Assembly: GCA_947167125.1 (NCBI GenBank)
Contig: CAMVGT010000001.1
Coordinates: 1 to 64,000, forward strand
Origin: an uncultured Erysipelotrichaceae bacterium
GTDB lineage: Bacteria; Bacillota_I; Bacilli_A; Erysipelotrichales; Erysipelotrichaceae
DNA: 64,000 bases
Reading direction: 5' to 3'
Shown here: piece after piece, positions 17,506 through 26,537 of the stretch
Numbering within the stretch: position 1 is the first letter of the stretch
Layout of the letters: every line of letters begins with the position of its first letter
Position numbers and translations under genes: made by a program
The notes under the pieces: model-generated
What the model was told of the DNA's origin: nothing
Database searches by the model: none
The model's input: only the letters and a program-made list of their open reading frames with translations

Positions 17506-20500
17506 TTACTTAGCGTATCTGTACATGAATGTAACGATGTGTTCTCTTAAGCAGTCGAGCTTCGGTCCGAATCCGCCGGCATGCTCACCTTCGGAGTATC
17601 CCTTGGCGATTCCGTTTTCGTTAGCCCAGAGAGCTGCAGTGTAGTAGTAGTCACTGACAGATACATCGTTGAACGCATTTGTCTTTGTCTTGGCAGCCGG
17701 CTTGCCTGCGACTCTCCAGAGGAATGTCACTGCATGTTCTCTCAAGCATGTGTCATCCGGTCTGAATGTGCCGTCGTCATAACCCTTAGTGATACCCTTC
17801 TCAGCTGCCCAGAGGACTGCCTTGTAGTAGTATGCACTGCTGTCGACATCAGAGAATGCGGAAGCTGTGCTCTTAGGCTCAGGCTTGCCGGACAGTCTCC
17901 AGAGGAATGTAACCATCTGAGCTCTTGTCGCAACTTCGCCCGGTCTGAATTCTCTTGCCAGTCCGTCAGCATCTGTGAAGCCGTTTGTGATGCCCTTTTC
18001 AACTGCCCAGTATACAGGAGCGCTGTAGTACTTGCCTTCTGCAGGTACGTCTGTGAACAGAACTCTTACGCTTGCTGTAGCCTTGAGACCGTTTGTTGTT
18101 GTTCCGGTGATTTCAGTTGTACCAACCTTGACACCGAAGACGTTGCCGTTCTTATCGACAGTCGCGATCTTTTCGTCAGCGCTTGTCCATGTGATCTGCT
18201 TGCTGTTGCAGTTTTCAGGTTCGATTGTCGCTGTCAGAGCTGCTGTCTCACCGACTGCAACTGTCAGATCTTCAGCATCGAGAGTGATCGCTGTCGGATC
18301 GATCGGATCCGGAGTGATTCCGCCGTGATCGCCGAATGTGACAGTCTCGCTTGTGCCAGGCTTTTCATCATTCTCTTCATCAGTTGTGATGACGATCTCA
18401 GTAACACTGTCGTCGAGCTTCTTGAATGTCAGATCTGCAACATTGCTTCCTTCAGGCAGAGCTTCTGCGCTGATGAAGCCGATCTTAACGATTCCGTCTT
18501 CTGCTGTGTTGATTGCACTGTACTTGTCAATGCCTTCAGCCTTAACCAGTTCAACTGCTTCCGGATCATATTCGACTGTGAAGAGTCCGTTTGTATCAGC
18601 GGTATTTGTTGTAACTGTGATTGTAGCTTCGGAAATGCCTGCATTTGTGGAATTGGTTCCTGCAGATTCCTTCTTCAGGTTGATGACTTCATCATCGCCC
18701 TTGACTGTTTCGACTGTGTTGAGTCCGCCCTTTGCGGCTTTCTTTGTCGGAGCGAGCTTTGTAACAGACTTGGTAGCTGCTGCTTCGATAGCCGCATTTG
18801 TCTTTGCAGGTGAAGAAGCGGCGGACTGACCTACTGTGTAGTTGCCTGCTTCATACAGACCGCCTACAGGCCATACGCCGTCAGCGAAGTAACCGACAGA
18901 CCAGATGTTGCCGATGTTGTAGAGGTCTTCAACCATAACGAGTTCAACCTTGTTGTCTGCTTCATTGAATCTGGAGTAGAACAGGTTTGTTCCGTCATAG
19001 TACAGAGACTGGAAGTAAGGCAGATCTACAGGATCAGCGATTGTGCCGACTGCAGAAACGTTGAATCTGGAGAAGCTTCCGTTATAAGGCAGGAAGCCTG
19101 TGTTATAGACTGTGCCTGCTTCATCAATGAAGAATACCCAGTCAGTGTTGCCATATGTAGGATGAGCATACTGCTCTTCATATGCGATACCTACGATGTA
19201 GTTGCCGCCTGTGAAGCTTGCCATATCGAAGACACCTTCATACTGACCAGTTGTCTTGTTGATGATCAGAACATATGTTCCGTAAGCTGCGAGCATCTTA
19301 TCTGAACCAAGGCTCGGTGCCTTGCAGATGTCCATGTAGCCGATTTCGGATTCCGGACCGACTGCTGTAGCTGTATATGTGGATTCATCAATTGTGTACA
19401 GGGTGGTAGCCCATGTATCAGAATCGAAGGAAGCCGCATACAATGTGCCGTTTTCATCATAAGCTGCAGATGCGAGCGCGAGTCTCATGGAACCGGAGAG
19501 CTTGTCATAGTTCGGCAGGTTGTTTGTGTTGAAACCGCTGAACCATACTTCGCCGTTTTCATCCCAGACAATACCATTCAGCGGAATGTCGAATGTCTTG
19601 ACGATGACTGCTGCGGAAGCGGAAGCCTCAGGATCTGCGACAGCTGTTGCTGTAACAGTTGTTGTGCCTTCCTTGAGACCTGTGATAATGCCGTCTTCAT
19701 CAACAGTTGCGATTGTTTCATCTTCAATGGACCACTTGACGGAATCATCGATTCCCCAAGGACCTACAGTAGCTGTAACCTTTGCTGTGGAGTTGAGAAG
19801 AACGTTAACTTCATCAGTGTCGAGTTCGACTGTTACATCGTTTGCGAATTCTTCAGCACCGTTGAGGTTGACCTTATAAATTGTTTCATTTGCAGCATAG
19901 TCATAAACCGCTACATAGATGTGTGCAGGTGTTTCATCATCTACAGGGAAGTCGTAAACATTTGTTTCACCCTTGGCAGCATCCTCCTTGGCACCATATG
20001 CGCCGAGCAGGTTGTCGTCTTCATCGAACAGGCCGACTGCAGCGATATATTCGTTATCCTGGATTGTAACAACGAGGTCTGTGAACTTCTGTGTCTTGTA
20101 GTCATAGATCAGAGCAACTGCTTCGTCACCGACGAATTCAGGAGCTGTGTTATCTACAACAACCGGCAGAGTCATAGCGTTCTTTTCAGATACGCCTTCC
20201 CAGTCGATATTGCCATACGGATCGGAATAGTATTCAGGAGCTGTGAAGTACTTCAGTGTGAGAGCTGTTCCTTCTTCAACATTCTTTGCCTGCCAGCCGA
20301 GGTTAGCGGAAGCAGTTGTGGAACGCCATTCAGCGCCGTTCGGATAGTAGTATGTCGCATAGGAGCTGCCGAATGTCTTTTCGTCAATGACTTCACCGTC
20401 TTCATCTTCTACCACGAACTTCGCACCGGAAGCGTTGCGGATCAGTGTGTAGTTCAGAGATGCGACTGTATCCTTTGCGTTGATTGCATTTCTTTCAGGA

Positions 20501-23500
20501 TGATATGTTTCATCATTGAGCATCGGGTTGCCGCCCATGTAGTAAGCATTGGAGTCGCCTGCATATCTGATAATGAAGGACTCATTTGTCAGAGATTTTT
20601 CGCCGAGTGCAGTGCTTGCATACATGTAAGGAGGACGTTCTTCGAGTTCATACTGGTATTCCAGACGGTTACCTACATCGTTGGAAGCAGCGTCGGACCA
20701 GTTTCCGAAGAAGCCGAGAACAGGAATGGAGTGTTCAACACCTTCAACACCCTCTTCAGTTGTGGATTCCTTAACGAAGAGATAGCCTTCAACATAGTTA
20801 CCATTGACTTCTTCGCTTCCCAGTTCATCGAGGGAACCGTTGAGGTCGATGTCAGCTGTAACTGTGATTGTCTGGCCCGGCTCTGCTTCTGTTGTGGAAG
20901 CACTCAGCTGGTCGAGAGCGAGATAAGCATCATAAGTTGTGATTGTGCCGTCAGCGTCGAGATCTGCATTTTCTTCATATGCGATCGCTTCGCGTGTGCC
21001 GACTACATACTGCAGCAGTGCAACTGCGTCATAAGCGTTGACTGTGCCGTTGTCATCGAAGTCATATCCGTCAACATCACCGGCTGCTTCAAGAGCTTCG
21101 CCGTCAACTGTGTATGTAACAATTGCATCGAGCGGAGTTGTCCATGTGTCACGGAAGGACATACCGGATTCAGTCCACATATCCTGTGTGAAGAAGTCTG
21201 CGCCGAAGTCATAAGCGATCGGAGCATCGGAGAAGTTTGTAACTTCGAATGTTACGGAATACTTGCCTGTACGTTCAGCATCTTCACCGAACATAGCCTT
21301 GACTTTGCCGTCTGCATAGCCCTGCAGATATTCTTCTCTTTCAACAGCTTCGCCGTTGACTGCTGTTCCCTTCATTGTGATGAAGGACTTAGCCTGTGTC
21401 AGGGCAGCGATATTTGCAAGACCTGCACCCTGCTTGATTACAGGATAGTAGCTCATCGCATCTTCTTCGATGACCGGCTTCGCTGTGGACATCAGCAGGC
21501 TGACTGTCAGCTGTCTTTCTGTCAGACCTGTCTTGGCAACGAGATCGTTTTCTTCGATATACTGGTGAGCCAGAGCTGTCAGACCGGAGATCTGAGGAGC
21601 AGCCATGGATGTACCGGACATCAGTTCATACTTGTCTGTGCCGCCTGCGATTGCGCCGGCTGTTGTTTTGTTTGTACCGAATACGGAATAGATATTTCCG
21701 CCAGGTGCAGTGATCTCAGGCTTGAGATCGAGGTTGCCTGTAGAGCCCCAGGAGGAGAAGTCAGACATGGTCAGATATTCGGAGTTGAATTCTGAAACTT
21801 CAACATCGGACGCAACAGTCATTGTGCCTTCATAGTATTCAGCACCAGCTTCTGTTGTCTTCTTTTCACCCTTTTCCTTGAGGAATGCACCATCTGCAGC
21901 AGTAATGGAAACTGCCGGTTCTGTGTACAGGTAGCCTGTCAGGTTCATGTTGATTGTACCCGGCTGGTTGTTATAAATAATTGTTGCGACTGCGCCGTTT
22001 TCAACAGCTGCATTTGCCTTTTCAAAGAAGCTTGTGGAGCCTCTGGAGACAACAGCGATCTTGCCGTCGAGAACTTCTGCGAGTGCAGCCATTTCTTCAT
22101 CTGTACCGAAACCGTCGATTGCGATATAGCTGTATTCACCGCCGATGGAAGCCATCGGAGCATTGGCAGCACTGGAACCTTCGCTGTAGAAAATGCCTGT
22201 GCCGTCAACCTTGAGCGGTGTGCCTGTGGAACCGTCGTTGTCAATGGAAGCGACTGTGAAGACATTTGTGAAGGAACCGGGGGATCCGCCTGTAGCATAG
22301 TTGACATCTTCGCCATAGAGGTAACCGTATGTTGAATTTTCTGCCCAGTAGCTGTTATTGCCTGCGGACATAACTACAACAGTATCGCTCTCTGTCATCT
22401 TATTGAGGATGTCAGCGTATGTTGTGTTATACGGCATGCCGGCATTTCCGGAACCGAGTGACAGGTTAACGGAGTCAGCGCCGAGAACGATTGCGTCTTC
22501 AATTGCTGCGAAATAGTCAGAATCGTAAGCGCCGCCACCTTTGCCGAAGACCTTCATTGTGAAGATCTGAGCATCCGGTGCCTGGCCCTGTGTCTTGACT
22601 GAATCAAGAGCCTTAACGAATTCGCCGTCTGCGTTCTTGACATATCTGTTCGCTGCAGCGATACCGGAAACATGGGAGCCATGCTCGCCCTGTGTATCGT
22701 TGACATGGATGATGTCGAGATCGCTGTCAACATAGTTGAATCCGAACGGGATCTTGGAGTTTACATAAACATCTGCAGCCTTGAGGTTGCCGCGCATTCT
22801 CTGAGAAGCATTCAGTTCATCAAGAACAGCCGCAACATCTCTCTTATCAACAGTATCTACAGCTTCATCAAGTGTGGAAATCGCATAGTCATATGCTTCG
22901 GAATCGAAAGACTGATGATCTTTATCGATACCTGTGTCAACGATTGCGACTGTCTGACCTGCACCTGTGTAGTCAGAGAAGATAAGAGTTGTTCCGGTCA
23001 TGCCTGTTGCGACAGCCATGTTCGGATCATCAGACTGAACCGGCTCTGCCGCTTCATACTGATTTTCGATGATGACGTCCTTTACGCCTTCAATTCTCTT
23101 GATTCTTTCGAGCTTGGCATACGGCACGTTGGCGGAAATCATGTTTCCGGCAAGTGTAATATTCCAGACGACATCAAGAGGCTGACCGCCGAGAGCTTCC
23201 TTGGAGATCTTTGCAGCAAGTGCCTGCTGCTGACTCAGGAGGCCTGCACGGTACGCCTTAGCGCCGGCATTTGTTCCGATTCCCATTGTGGAATATCCGG
23301 CATCGATTGTCGAATTTCCGTCAACGAGGATAGAAACACGGACTGTTCCGTCTTTGATCAGGCCTGCTTCTTCAAGATCTTCTTCAGTGACATTCTGAGG
23401 TTTGAGACCCTTGATTTCACTGCTGTCGACCTTTTCCCAGGTGATTCCGTCTGTAACGCGTACAGTGGAGTCATCGGTTTCTTCAGCACGTACCTGAAGG

Positions 23501-23583
23501 ACGTTGGCACTCAGACTTCCAAGGAACATGAAAGCCGATACGATGAGTACCATGAGCTTTTTGACAAATAAACTCATTTTCAT
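17506..23583 (-). CDS. giant cell-surface S8 serine protease with dockerin-like, cohesin-like, Big2 and SLH modules
   Basis: 2025 aa, an SLH-anchored subtilase of the lactocepin/C5a-peptidase type. In order: signal peptide (1-33); I9-like propeptide (about 80-175); S8 catalytic domain with Asp216 (VAIVDTGID), His301 (GEHGSHVSG) and Ser659 (MSGTSMAAP). The catalytic domain is interrupted by a PA insert (about 450-600). Next come an Fn3-like region holding two dockerin-type calcium loops (DFDDNGTVNAYD and DLDADGTITTYD, about 837-895), further beta domains, a Big2 (about 1250-1330), a propeller-like segment (about 1335-1575), a cohesin-like domain (about 1648-1735), another Big2, and three SLH repeats (1843-2025). 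It should degrade extracellular proteins or peptides for nutrition or surface processing. Codon use looks strongly biased compared with neighbours, as in a highly expressed gene. It is monocistronic. AGGGG lies 6 bases before the ATG. Confidence 0.92.
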   Translation of the reverse strand: MKMSLFVKKLMVLIVSAFMFLGSLSANVLQVRAEETDDSTVRVTDGITWEKVDSSEIKGLKPQNVTEEDLEEAGLIKDGTVRVSILVDGNSTIDAGYSTMGIGTNAGAKAYRAGLLSQQQALAAKISKEALGGQPLDVVWNITLAGNMISANVPYAKLERIKRIEGVKDVIIENQYEAAEPVQSDDPNMAVATGMTGTTLIFSDYTGAGQTVAIVDTGIDKDHQSFDSEAYDYAISTLDEAVDTVDKRDVAAVLDELNASQRMRGNLKAADVYVNSKIPFGFNYVDSDLDIIHVNDTQGEHGSHVSGIAAANRYVKNADGEFVKALDSVKTQGQAPDAQIFTMKVFGKGGGAYDSDYFAAIEDAIVLGADSVNLSLGSGNAGMPYNTTYADILNKMTESDTVVVMSAGNNSYWAENSTYGYLYGEDVNYATGGSPGSFTNVFTVASIDNDGSTGTPLKVDGTGIFYSEGSSAANAPMASIGGEYSYIAIDGFGTDEEMAALAEVLDGKIAVVSRGSTSFFEKANAAVENGAVATIIYNNQPGTINMNLTGYLYTEPAVSITAADGAFLKEKGEKKTTEAGAEYYEGTMTVASDVEVSEFNSEYLTMSDFSSWGSTGNLDLKPEITAPGGNIYSVFGTNKTTAGAIAGGTDKYELMSGTSMAAPQISGLTALAHQYIEENDLVAKTGLTERQLTVSLLMSTAKPVIEEDAMSYYPVIKQGAGLANIAALTQAKSFITMKGTAVNGEAVEREEYLQGYADGKVKAMFGEDAERTGKYSVTFEVTNFSDAPIAYDFGADFFTQDMWTESGMSFRDTWTTPLDAIVTYTVDGEALEAAGDVDGYDFDDNGTVNAYDAVALLQYVVGTREAIAYEENADLDADGTITTYDAYLALDQLSASTTEAEPGQTITVTADIDLNGSLDELGSEEVNGNYVEGYLFVKESTTEEGVEGVEHSIPVLGFFGNWSDAASNDVGNRLEYQYELEERPPYMYASTALGEKSLTNESFIIRYAGDSNAYYMGGNPMLNDETYHPERNAINAKDTVASLNYTLIRNASGAKFVVEDEDGEVIDEKTFGSSYATYYYPNGAEWRSTTASANLGWQAKNVEEGTALTLKYFTAPEYYSDPYGNIDWEGVSEKNAMTLPVVVDNTAPEFVGDEAVALIYDYKTQKFTDLVVTIQDNEYIAAVGLFDEDDNLLGAYGAKEDAAKGETNVYDFPVDDETPAHIYVAVYDYAANETIYKVNLNGAEEFANDVTVELDTDEVNVLLNSTAKVTATVGPWGIDDSVKWSIEDETIATVDEDGIITGLKEGTTTVTATAVADPEASASAAVIVKTFDIPLNGIVWDENGEVWFSGFNTNNLPNYDKLSGSMRLALASAAYDENGTLYAASFDSDTWATTLYTIDESTYTATAVGPESEIGYMDICKAPSLGSDKMLAAYGTYVLIINKTTGQYEGVFDMASFTGGNYIVGIAYEEQYAHPTYGNTDWVFFIDEAGTVYNTGFLPYNGSFSRFNVSAVGTIADPVDLPYFQSLYYDGTNLFYSRFNEADNKVELVMVEDLYNIGNIWSVGYFADGVWPVGGLYEAGNYTVGQSAASSPAKTNAAIEAAATKSVTKLAPTKKAAKGGLNTVETVKGDDEVINLKKESAGTNSTNAGISEATITVTTNTADTNGLFTVEYDPEAVELVKAEGIDKYSAINTAEDGIVKIGFISAEALPEGSNVADLTFKKLDDSVTEIVITTDEENDEKPGTSETVTFGDHGGITPDPIDPTAITLDAEDLTVAVGETAALTATIEPENCNSKQITWTSADEKIATVDKNGNVFGVKVGTTEITGTTTNGLKATASVRVLFTDVPAEGKYYSAPVYWAVEKGITNGFTDADGLAREFRPGEVATRAQMVTFLWRLSGKPEPKSTASAFSDVDSSAYYYKAVLWAAEKGITKGYDDGTFRPDDTCLREHAVTFLWRVAGKPAAKTKTNAFNDVSVSDYYYTAALWANENGIAKGYSEGEHAGGFGPKLDCLREHIVTFMYRYAK

Positions 23584-23602
23584 AACCTACCCCTTCTATG
23601 AA

Positions 23603-23654
23603 GGTATTTAAATAAATACCAATTGAAATTTTATCAAAAATGAAACGCTTTCAC
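23603..23654 (-). promoter_or_regulatory. operator-like repeats upstream of the S8 protease gene
   Basis: An 8-bp perfect inverted repeat with a 2-base centre (GGTATTTA-AA-TAAATACC, 23603-23620) starts 20 bases before the start codon. TGAAACGCTTTCAC (23641-23654) lies further upstream and matches the motif before the small lipoprotein gene. The region to 23757 is AT-rich and has no gene. Both sites look like repressor operators, but the proteins that bind are unknown. Confidence 0.4.
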
Positions 23655-23757
23655 AATTACGCTGCACGGGTTGAATGACACTTTTCATAAAAACAGTAAA
23701 TAATTTCCAGTTGTTTTCAAAAAATGTTTCATTGTCCATTCACGCATGTAAAAAACC

Positions 23758-23788
23758 ATAAAAAAAAGCAGGAACACAAAGTCCCTGC
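23758..23788 (-). terminator. terminator of the kinase-peptidase fusion gene
   Basis: Minus strand GCAGGGA pairs with TTCCTGC (one G-U pair), followed by eight T. It begins immediately after the stop codon. Confidence 0.85.
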
Positions 23789-23789
23789 G

Positions 23790-24977
23790 TTAACGGCGGA
23801 TCAGCTTATGTGCAGCCTTTCTCACTGCAGCATTGGCATGAAGAATTCCCATGCGCAGCGGCCAGGCACCGCACCATAAACGGACATATGTTTTATATTT
23901 GGGATCATCTTCCTTTATTTCTTTTCCATCCCTGACAATCGATGTCAGGATGCCGATGATCTCATTTCTTTTTACATCTTTTTCAAACCACCAGTTGTGA
24001 TCGCCGGCCGTGTCATAGCCGTCTTTCTTCACTTTGATGATTCTGTGAAGAATATACTTCCCGTTTCTTTTGAACAGGACCACATCATTTTTCTTCAGCG
24101 GCTTTTCGATCTTTGAAATGATCACAAGATCCCTGTGCTGCCGCAGCAGCGGCATCATGGAATATCCCTTGCATGTATAGACAAGATATCCGTCTTTCTC
24201 AATGATTTCTTCGAATGTTTTCGGCCTGTCCGTTTCCTTTGCCTGCGGATTCATGCCGTAAAAGGAAACTTCAGCAGCTTCAGGATCCATATTGCACTGC
24301 AGTCTGTAAAACGAAACCGTGCGCATCATTTCAATCAGCAGTCCGATGGAATGCTTCACCCGCTCGGGAATTTCGGAATGATAGCTGTAGCGGATCAGCT
24401 GCGGCAGTGCTTCATCAGCAGAAATCTCTTCGATATGATTTGTCTCTCCTCTTTCCAGGAAACAGACAGCTTTCAGCGGCACATCCGTATTGGTTTCCAG
24501 ATGATGCTTGCCGGACCAGGGAGTGCCGAATACACGGACTTCATCTTTGATCTGGATCAAAGGCTTGTCATCATTGACCATGAAGATTTCATGATTGGTG
24601 AGATGTTCTCTCCATAAGCGGGTATGGGTGCTTTTTCCGGTACCGCTTTCCGCGCAGAACATATAGCCCTGCCCATCCGCACAGATTGCGGAGCCATGAA
24701 ACAGCAGGGTGTCACAATCGATCATCCGCTCGGCGATTTTCCGGTATGCCGCAAGGGATTCATATACCGCTTCCCTGCCTGGCGTATCGGTTCCGTTGCG
24801 TTCAATATGTTTCTGGCGCTCGAATTCCAGATCTTCTTCGGTGATATTCACCGTGAAGTCAGGTTCATCAAATTCCGATACATAGGAAAGACACTGTTTC
24901 TGCAGATATCCGGAATCTGTCACAATTTCAATATTCTGATCGGCCAGTCTGATTTTCAGGTTGCTTTGGATAGTCAT
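23790..24977 (-). CDS. HPr-kinase-like domain fused to an S24/S26 (signal-peptidase-like) domain
   Basis: 395 aa from the ATG at 24977, which has GGAG about 8 bases upstream; the track start 14 codons earlier has no ribosome binding site. Residues about 1-240 look like the HprK-related fold: a P-loop ESGTGKSTHTRLW, MVNDDKPLI, and GTPWSGKHHLETN, where HprK-like kinases bind their substrate. About 255-345 looks like an S26 peptidase: GYSMMP with the Ser nucleophile, KYILHRIIKV with a His in the Lys position as in SipW/ER-type enzymes, and TAGDHN. No membrane segment is visible, which is odd for a signal peptidase. The fusion may phosphorylate and process a peptide or protein, as HprK-like kinases do in some RiPP pathways, but no precursor gene is seen. 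It follows the WG/SH3 lipoprotein gene, with 61 bases between. Confidence 0.75.
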   Translation of the reverse strand: MTIQSNLKIRLADQNIEIVTDSGYLQKQCLSYVSEFDEPDFTVNITEEDLEFERQKHIERNGTDTPGREAVYESLAAYRKIAERMIDCDTLLFHGSAICADGQGYMFCAESGTGKSTHTRLWREHLTNHEIFMVNDDKPLIQIKDEVRVFGTPWSGKHHLETNTDVPLKAVCFLERGETNHIEEISADEALPQLIRYSYHSEIPERVKHSIGLLIEMMRTVSFYRLQCNMDPEAAEVSFYGMNPQAKETDRPKTFEEIIEKDGYLVYTCKGYSMMPLLRQHRDLVIISKIEKPLKKNDVVLFKRNGKYILHRIIKVKKDGYDTAGDHNWWFEKDVKRNEIIGILTSIVRDGKEIKEDDPKYKTYVRLWCGAWPLRMGILHANAAVRKAAHKLIRR

Positions 24978-25038
24978 TTTTCTGTCTCCGGCTTTCCTAT
25001 TATATATGGAGATCGTCATTTCAGAAGGAGTTTTTCTT

Positions 25039-26337
25039 TTACTCTTTATATGTCACCCAGCTTCCGTCGCTTGCGATCCACATGTTTTCGCCGATTTCAT
25101 ACCAGGTATAGCCTTCCGCTTCTTGCACGGATGTCACTGTGAATGTCTGTCCCTTTAAAACAGAACCGGATTCAGCTGCCTTTTCAGCTTCGGCGGAAGG
25201 TTCCTTGCGGACATTGAGACCGTCCACATTGACCTTGACAATACCGATCGGCTGACCCTCACTGTCTTTGGGTGTCACCGCATCACCTGTGCATGTTTCT
25301 TCATTGACCGGTACTGATTGAGCAAGGGTTGTCTTAAGATCCAGGATTCCGTAGGAGCCATGGAAGGAAACATATGTTTTTCCTTCATACAGCGTCGAAG
25401 CATCATCGAAGATAAAGTCTGTCACTTCTGTTCCGCTTTCATCAACGAATCCCCATTTTCCGTTTTTCTTAACCGGCGCATAGCCGTTTTCAAAATATTT
25501 CACATCATCATAGATGTAGCCGGAAAGAATCGTGCCGTTCGAAGCGGACTGGAATGTCCACATGCCGGATTCTGAAACAGGAAGCCAGCCGTTGATGATT
25601 TTCCGGTATTCATCTCCTTCAATATCAAAGATTTTTCCATCCTTTGAAACCATCTTCATGCCGATCTTTTCTCCCTGGCTGCTGTATTCATACATCAGGC
25701 ATGCGGAATCCTCGTTATATGCGACAGGACTCAGCTCGGATGTCGCAAAATCAAGAAGATAGATTTCATTGTCAATGACCTGCCGCAGGGAAACAACCGC
25801 CCCGCCAAGACCTGACGCCGGCATTTCCTCTGTGCTTCTGAAATCCGAAGCGAATACATTCATACTGCCGACGGACGCATCCTCAATATAGTTGTAGTAA
25901 TTGGCAAACGATCCGATGTCCTCTTCAATCACAGCCGGATAAATCACATTGCCGCTGTAATCATAGATTCCTTTTCTGCCGTTCACCGTCACTTCAATGG
26001 CATCGCATGTATAGCTGCCGAACGGAAATTCATTTCCTGTTTCAAGATATACATTCTTTGCCCACTCCGGTGCATATCCTCTCATTTCCTTCTGCACATC
26101 AAGAAGAATATACGGCTCAAATTCAAGATCCCTGATGCCATCCAGCTTCATGGAAGGCGCAAGAGCCCATGTCACCTTCTGTACTGTTTCGGGTTCTTCC
26201 GTATTTTCACGCACTTCCGCAGATTCTGTATTCTCAGGCTGCGGTGTACCTTCTGCAGCAGGAGTTTCCTGCGGCTGACAGCCGCACAGTACGGCCGCAC
26301 ACAGCAATGACAAAGCGGTTTTCATTTTATAATTCAT
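25039..26337 (-). CDS. WG-repeat lipoprotein with C-terminal SH3 domain
   Basis: 432 aa. The lipobox VLCGC puts the lipidated Cys near residue 20. A Glu/Thr/Pro-rich linker follows (about 21-60). The middle contains repeat units of the WG type (YAPVKKNGKWGFVDESGTEV; weaker ones such as VTVNGRKGIYDYSGNVIYP). The last 80 residues read as a bacterial SH3 domain (VNVDGLNVRKEPS, TWYEIGENMWIASD). SH3 domains of this kind often bind peptidoglycan, so it is probably a membrane-anchored envelope protein. Function is unknown. GGAGG precedes the ATG. It is the first gene of a likely two-gene unit with the kinase-peptidase fusion. Confidence 0.8.
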   Translation of the reverse strand: MNYKMKTALSLLCAAVLCGCQPQETPAAEGTPQPENTESAEVRENTEEPETVQKVTWALAPSMKLDGIRDLEFEPYILLDVQKEMRGYAPEWAKNVYLETGNEFPFGSYTCDAIEVTVNGRKGIYDYSGNVIYPAVIEEDIGSFANYYNYIEDASVGSMNVFASDFRSTEEMPASGLGGAVVSLRQVIDNEIYLLDFATSELSPVAYNEDSACLMYEYSSQGEKIGMKMVSKDGKIFDIEGDEYRKIINGWLPVSESGMWTFQSASNGTILSGYIYDDVKYFENGYAPVKKNGKWGFVDESGTEVTDFIFDDASTLYEGKTYVSFHGSYGILDLKTTLAQSVPVNEETCTGDAVTPKDSEGQPIGIVKVNVDGLNVRKEPSAEAEKAAESGSVLKGQTFTVTSVQEAEGYTWYEIGENMWIASDGSWVTYKE

Positions 26338-26487
26338 GATCTGCCTCCGTTATTTCATTCCGGTCTGCCTTATGAATCTTCTGTCTGACTGTTCAGGCAG
26401 ATCCGGTTTCTTTCTTACTGATTTAATCTTAACAAAAGATATGCCTGCCGGCATTGAAACTGTCGCAGCAGGAATTTAAGATGCCAC

Positions 26488-26521
26488 TAAAAAAACGGTC
26501 TGCTGATCTTCTGCAGGCCGT
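26488..26521 (-). terminator. terminator of the Dlt-like operon
   Basis: Minus strand ACGGCCTGC pairs with GCAGACCGT (one G-U pair), then TTTTTTAG. It lies 17 bases after the last gene of the operon. Confidence 0.85.
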
Positions 26522-26537
26522 TATTGATGCATATAAT

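Noticed and set aside
17581-18813. 410-aa plus-strand ORF opposite the 3' end of the S8 protease gene
   Set aside because: Same reason: Cys-rich antisense shadow with no start signal.
19921-21795. 624-aa plus-strand ORF opposite the S8 protease gene
   Set aside because: Antisense shadow: Cys- and Phe-rich translation without any recognisable domain, caused by the codon bias of the protease gene.
23641-23654. Standard CcpA cre site before the S8 protease gene
   Set aside because: It is one base too short for the cre consensus, so only an operator-like motif is reported.
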